64,000 nucleotides of DNA, from positions 1 through 64,000 of the forward strand of contig NZ_JAJCXB010000001.1 of the NCBI RefSeq assembly GCF_020564935.1, read 5' to 3'. A program made the translations under genes and the position numbers. Below, in pieces: positions 62,282 to 64,000 of the stretch (position 1 is the stretch's first letter; every line of letters starts with the position of its first letter). The notes under the pieces were generated by a model. That model saw nothing but the letters and a program-made list of their open reading frames with translations. It was not told the origin of the DNA and ran no database searches. The stretch comes from Streptomyces pinistramenti (lineage in GTDB: Bacteria; Actinomycetota; Actinomycetes; Streptomycetales; Streptomycetaceae).

Positions 62282-62923
62282 TCAGGACGCGGTGGGAACC
62301 GCCGCGTCAAGGCCGCGAGAGGCGACGAGCTGTGCACTGCCGTCGGCCAGCCGGTAGGACAGCCCCACCACGCCGAGGCGGCCGGCGGCCACCCGCTCGG
62401 CCAGGACGCGGGAGCGTTCCAGCAGCAGGTCCACGGTGTGCTCGATGTGCTCGGCCAGGATCTCTTCCGCTCGGTCGCGTCCAGCGGCGCGGGCTGCCAG
62501 CACGCTCGGGGTCACCCGTTCGACAACGTCACGGACGAAACCGCCGGGCACCCGGCCACCGTCGGCTGCGGCACGGGCGGCTGCGATGGCCCCGCACGAG
62601 TCGTGGCCGAGCACGACGACGAGCGGGGCGTCGAGCACGCTCACGCCGTACTCGATGGAACCGAGGACTTCTGTACCAGCCACATGCCCCGCGGTACGCA
62701 CCACGAACAGGTCCCCCAGGCCGCGGTCGAAGATGATCTCGGCGGCCAGCCGGGAGTCGGAGCACCCGAACAGCACGGCGAAGGGCTGCTGGGACGGTGC
62801 GATCTCGGCGCGGCGGGTGGTGTCCTGGTTGGGGTGCTCGGGGGTGCCGGCGACGAAGCGCTGGTTACCGTCCAGCAGCAGCTCGAAGGCGACGCGGGGC
62901 GTCGGGGTCTGGATCTCGGGCAT
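62282..62923 (-). CDS. Beta-carbonic anhydrase
   Basis: 213 residues. Zinc ligands: Cys and Asp-Arg pair in PFAVLFGCSDSRLAAEIIFD, His and Cys in LVVVLGHDSCGAIAAARAAA. The opening FELLLDGNQRFVAGTPEHPN and VVRTAGHVAGTEVLGSIEYG are typical. It interconverts carbon dioxide and bicarbonate. Stand-alone gene; a fragment of a second copy lies at 58477. Confidence 0.93.
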   Translation of the reverse strand: MPEIQTPTPRVAFELLLDGNQRFVAGTPEHPNQDTTRRAEIAPSQQPFAVLFGCSDSRLAAEIIFDRGLGDLFVVRTAGHVAGTEVLGSIEYGVSVLDAPLVVVLGHDSCGAIAAARAAADGGRVPGGFVRDVVERVTPSVLAARAAGRDRAEEILAEHIEHTVDLLLERSRVLAERVAAGRLGVVGLSYRLADGSAQLVASRGLDAAVPTAS

Positions 62924-63369
62924 GGCCGCAGCCTACGATCCAGCACCAACCGCCGCACCGTCAGGTCCTGCCTCAGCTCGCCGGGTCGAATCGGCGTGTT
63001 GGACGGGGGCATCGTGCTGCCGAGGGCAACTCCAACTCGGGAGTGGGGATGGAAGCAACGGTCAGCTTTCGTGGGCATGGTGGCGGGGTTGAAGAGTGTT
63101 CCTGGGCGTCTGTGGCACCGGCGTTGCTGCAGACGGCTCATCCGTGGCGGACGTTCCGCTGGTACAGGGACCAGAAGGGCCTCAAATCCAGCTTCATAAT
63201 CTCGGCGCCAGCTGCATGTGGATGGCATTTATGCAGCCATCGTGAGACTCACAGCTCGGAGTGTTCACTCCTCCGGTTGGTGTGAGGGGTGACCTTTCCA
63301 TGCGGGGAGCGAGCGCTGGCACCTGAGACCACGAGAAGGACCGCAGCCTCGCACAGCATCTGCGGCGGT
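62924..63369. other. Region with no recognised gene
   Basis: About 450 bases. Fragmentary open frames without a start or known product; possibly decayed mobile DNA. Confidence 0.35.
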
Positions 63370-63474
63370 ACCGCCGTGTGATCGGGCGGCGAAGAGCAGA
63401 CGCGACAGCTCAAGTCGTGACTCGTAGATCACGTGGTCGCGCATCGTCGCCGACCAGTAGGTGCCCGAGTAGTG
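63370..63474 (-). pseudogene. TnsA-like transposition endonuclease fragment
   Basis: The minus strand reads HYSGTYWSATMRDHVIYESR, then LELSRLLFAARSHGG. This matches the N-terminal part of TnsA-like heteromeric transposase endonucleases of actinobacteria (YWSAT, YESRLEL). About 35 residues remain. Neighbouring DNA does not continue it. Confidence 0.42.
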
Positions 63475-63587
63475 CCCCGTTGTGGCCCGGCGCGGCGCCG
63501 GTGGCGTGGGGGAGCGCGGTGTTCAGGCTCTCGGCGTACGTGCCGTGGCCGTCGCCCACCATCCGACCATCGCTGTCACCGAGCAGC

Positions 63588-63638
63588 ACGAAGGCGGCCC
63601 CTCCGCCCCCGTTCCGGGGGTAGAGGGGCCGCCTTCGT
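63588..63638. terminator. Strong 16-bp hairpin with inner stem
   Basis: ACGAAGGCGGCCCCTC (63588-63603) pairs with GAGGGGCCGCCTTCGT (63623-63638), with an inner CCCCC/GGGGG stem. Strong terminator-like structure at the 3' side of the small secreted protein gene. Confidence 0.7.
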
Positions 63639-63753
63639 CCGTCACGTCGGCGGAACGTCCGGTGCGGGTGCGGCGTCCGGTTTCTCCGATGTGCGCGCGG
63701 CCAAGGAGACCGTGGCCTCGGTGGAGAGGGCCGGAGGTGCCCCGCCTCGTGAC

Positions 63754-63999
63754 TCAGCCCCGGTAGAAGACCAGCATGCTGCCCGGGTTCTGGGGATCGC
63801 GTTCGCAGTGGACGATCGTGACGTGGTGGCCCGCTCCCTGGTCCATCTGCTGCTGGGTCTCCTTGGTGAAGCAGTCCGTCGCGGCGTCGCCCTGCGTTTC
63901 AACGAAGGGGAGGTCGGCGGCCTGGGCGGCTCCGATGGCCAGGCCGGAGAAGGCCAGGATGCCGGCGGCGGCGACTGCTGCGCGCTGGAACTTGCGCAT
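63754..63999 (-). CDS. Small secreted protein
   Basis: 81 residues. Sec signal: MRKFQRAAVAAAGILAFSGL, then AIGAAQAAD with a cleavage site near residue 28. The mature ~53 residues are hydrophilic with two Cys (TDCFTKETQQQMDQGAGHHV, TIVHCERDPQNP) that may pair. Function unknown. Confidence 0.72.
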   Translation of the reverse strand: MRKFQRAAVAAAGILAFSGLAIGAAQAADLPFVETQGDAATDCFTKETQQQMDQGAGHHVTIVHCERDPQNPGSMLVFYRG

Positions 64000-64000
64000 G

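Overview
The DNA is high-GC and actinobacterial. Codon third positions are mostly G or C, GTG and TTG starts are frequent, and many neighbouring genes overlap by ATGA or GTGA. WhiB, MmyB-type and TrmB/LuxR regulators, DUF317, DUF2637, DUF4913 and DUF6112 proteins and a TMEM175 channel all point to Streptomyces or a very close relative. The window mixes ordinary chromosomal genes with blocks that look like integrated plasmid or ICE DNA. Insertion-sequence copies and scars, broken genes and truncated gene ends are scattered throughout, as in a chromosome arm or a linear plasmid.

Layout. 1-6.0 kb: an ECF sigma factor coupled to a membrane protein, a secreted HAD phosphatase, a TrmB/LuxR-type regulator and a lower-GC membrane protein. 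6.0-9.0 kb: a TnpB tail, a three-gene operon (RHH regulator, VOC protein, methyltransferase) and an IS5-family element. 9.0-13.9 kb: conjugation-type genes (DUF6112, NlpC/P60), a frameshifted DNA methyltransferase, DUF4913, a RelE/ParE-like protein and a DUF3631-like protein. 13.9-15.0 kb: a mosaic transposase. 15.1-22.9 kb: an ECF sigma factor coupled to a hydrolase-SDR fusion, a LuxR regulator, a TMEM175 channel, a broken MMPL gene, a Tat-exported DJ-1 protein and an XRE-cupin regulator. 22.9-27.7 kb: a reactive-sulfur block with a deleted thioredoxin-reductase-like gene, an ABM-rhodanese protein, an MBL-rhodanese protein, a TauE/SafE exporter and a coupled small gene. 27.8-38.6 kb: a mostly same-strand plasmid-like cluster with three tandem small paralogs, winged-helix proteins, an MFS transporter, a DUF317 protein and an ATP-grasp ligase. 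38.9-41.3 kb: a TetR regulator, an alpha/beta hydrolase and a DJ-1/PfpI protein sharing a GACCGGTC operator. 41.4-44.0 kb: a probable conflict/defence operon of an EACC1-type protein, a caspase-TM-WD40 protein and a small unknown protein. 44.4-49.5 kb: an SDR reductase and more DUF317 and zinc-ribbon plasmid genes. 49.5-55.3 kb: a plasmid-type operon on the minus strand (HTH protein, small proteins, WhiB, DUF2637, MobC) ending in a truncated NucA/NucB nuclease. 55.3-64.0 kb: an MmyB-type regulator, an RsbW-like kinase, a MerR-like protein, a beta-carbonic anhydrase and several scars.

The most notable system is the EACC1-caspase-WD40 operon. Its seven WD40 blades are nearly identical to each other, a pattern known from fast-evolving recognition proteins. 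Other points of interest are the GACCGGTC regulon, the hydrolase-SDR fusion with no nucleotide-binding loop, the small-paralog/MFS/ATP-grasp cluster, a palindrome array inside the plasmid HTH gene, and a recurring pattern of one-base deletions that could be either gene decay or assembly error.
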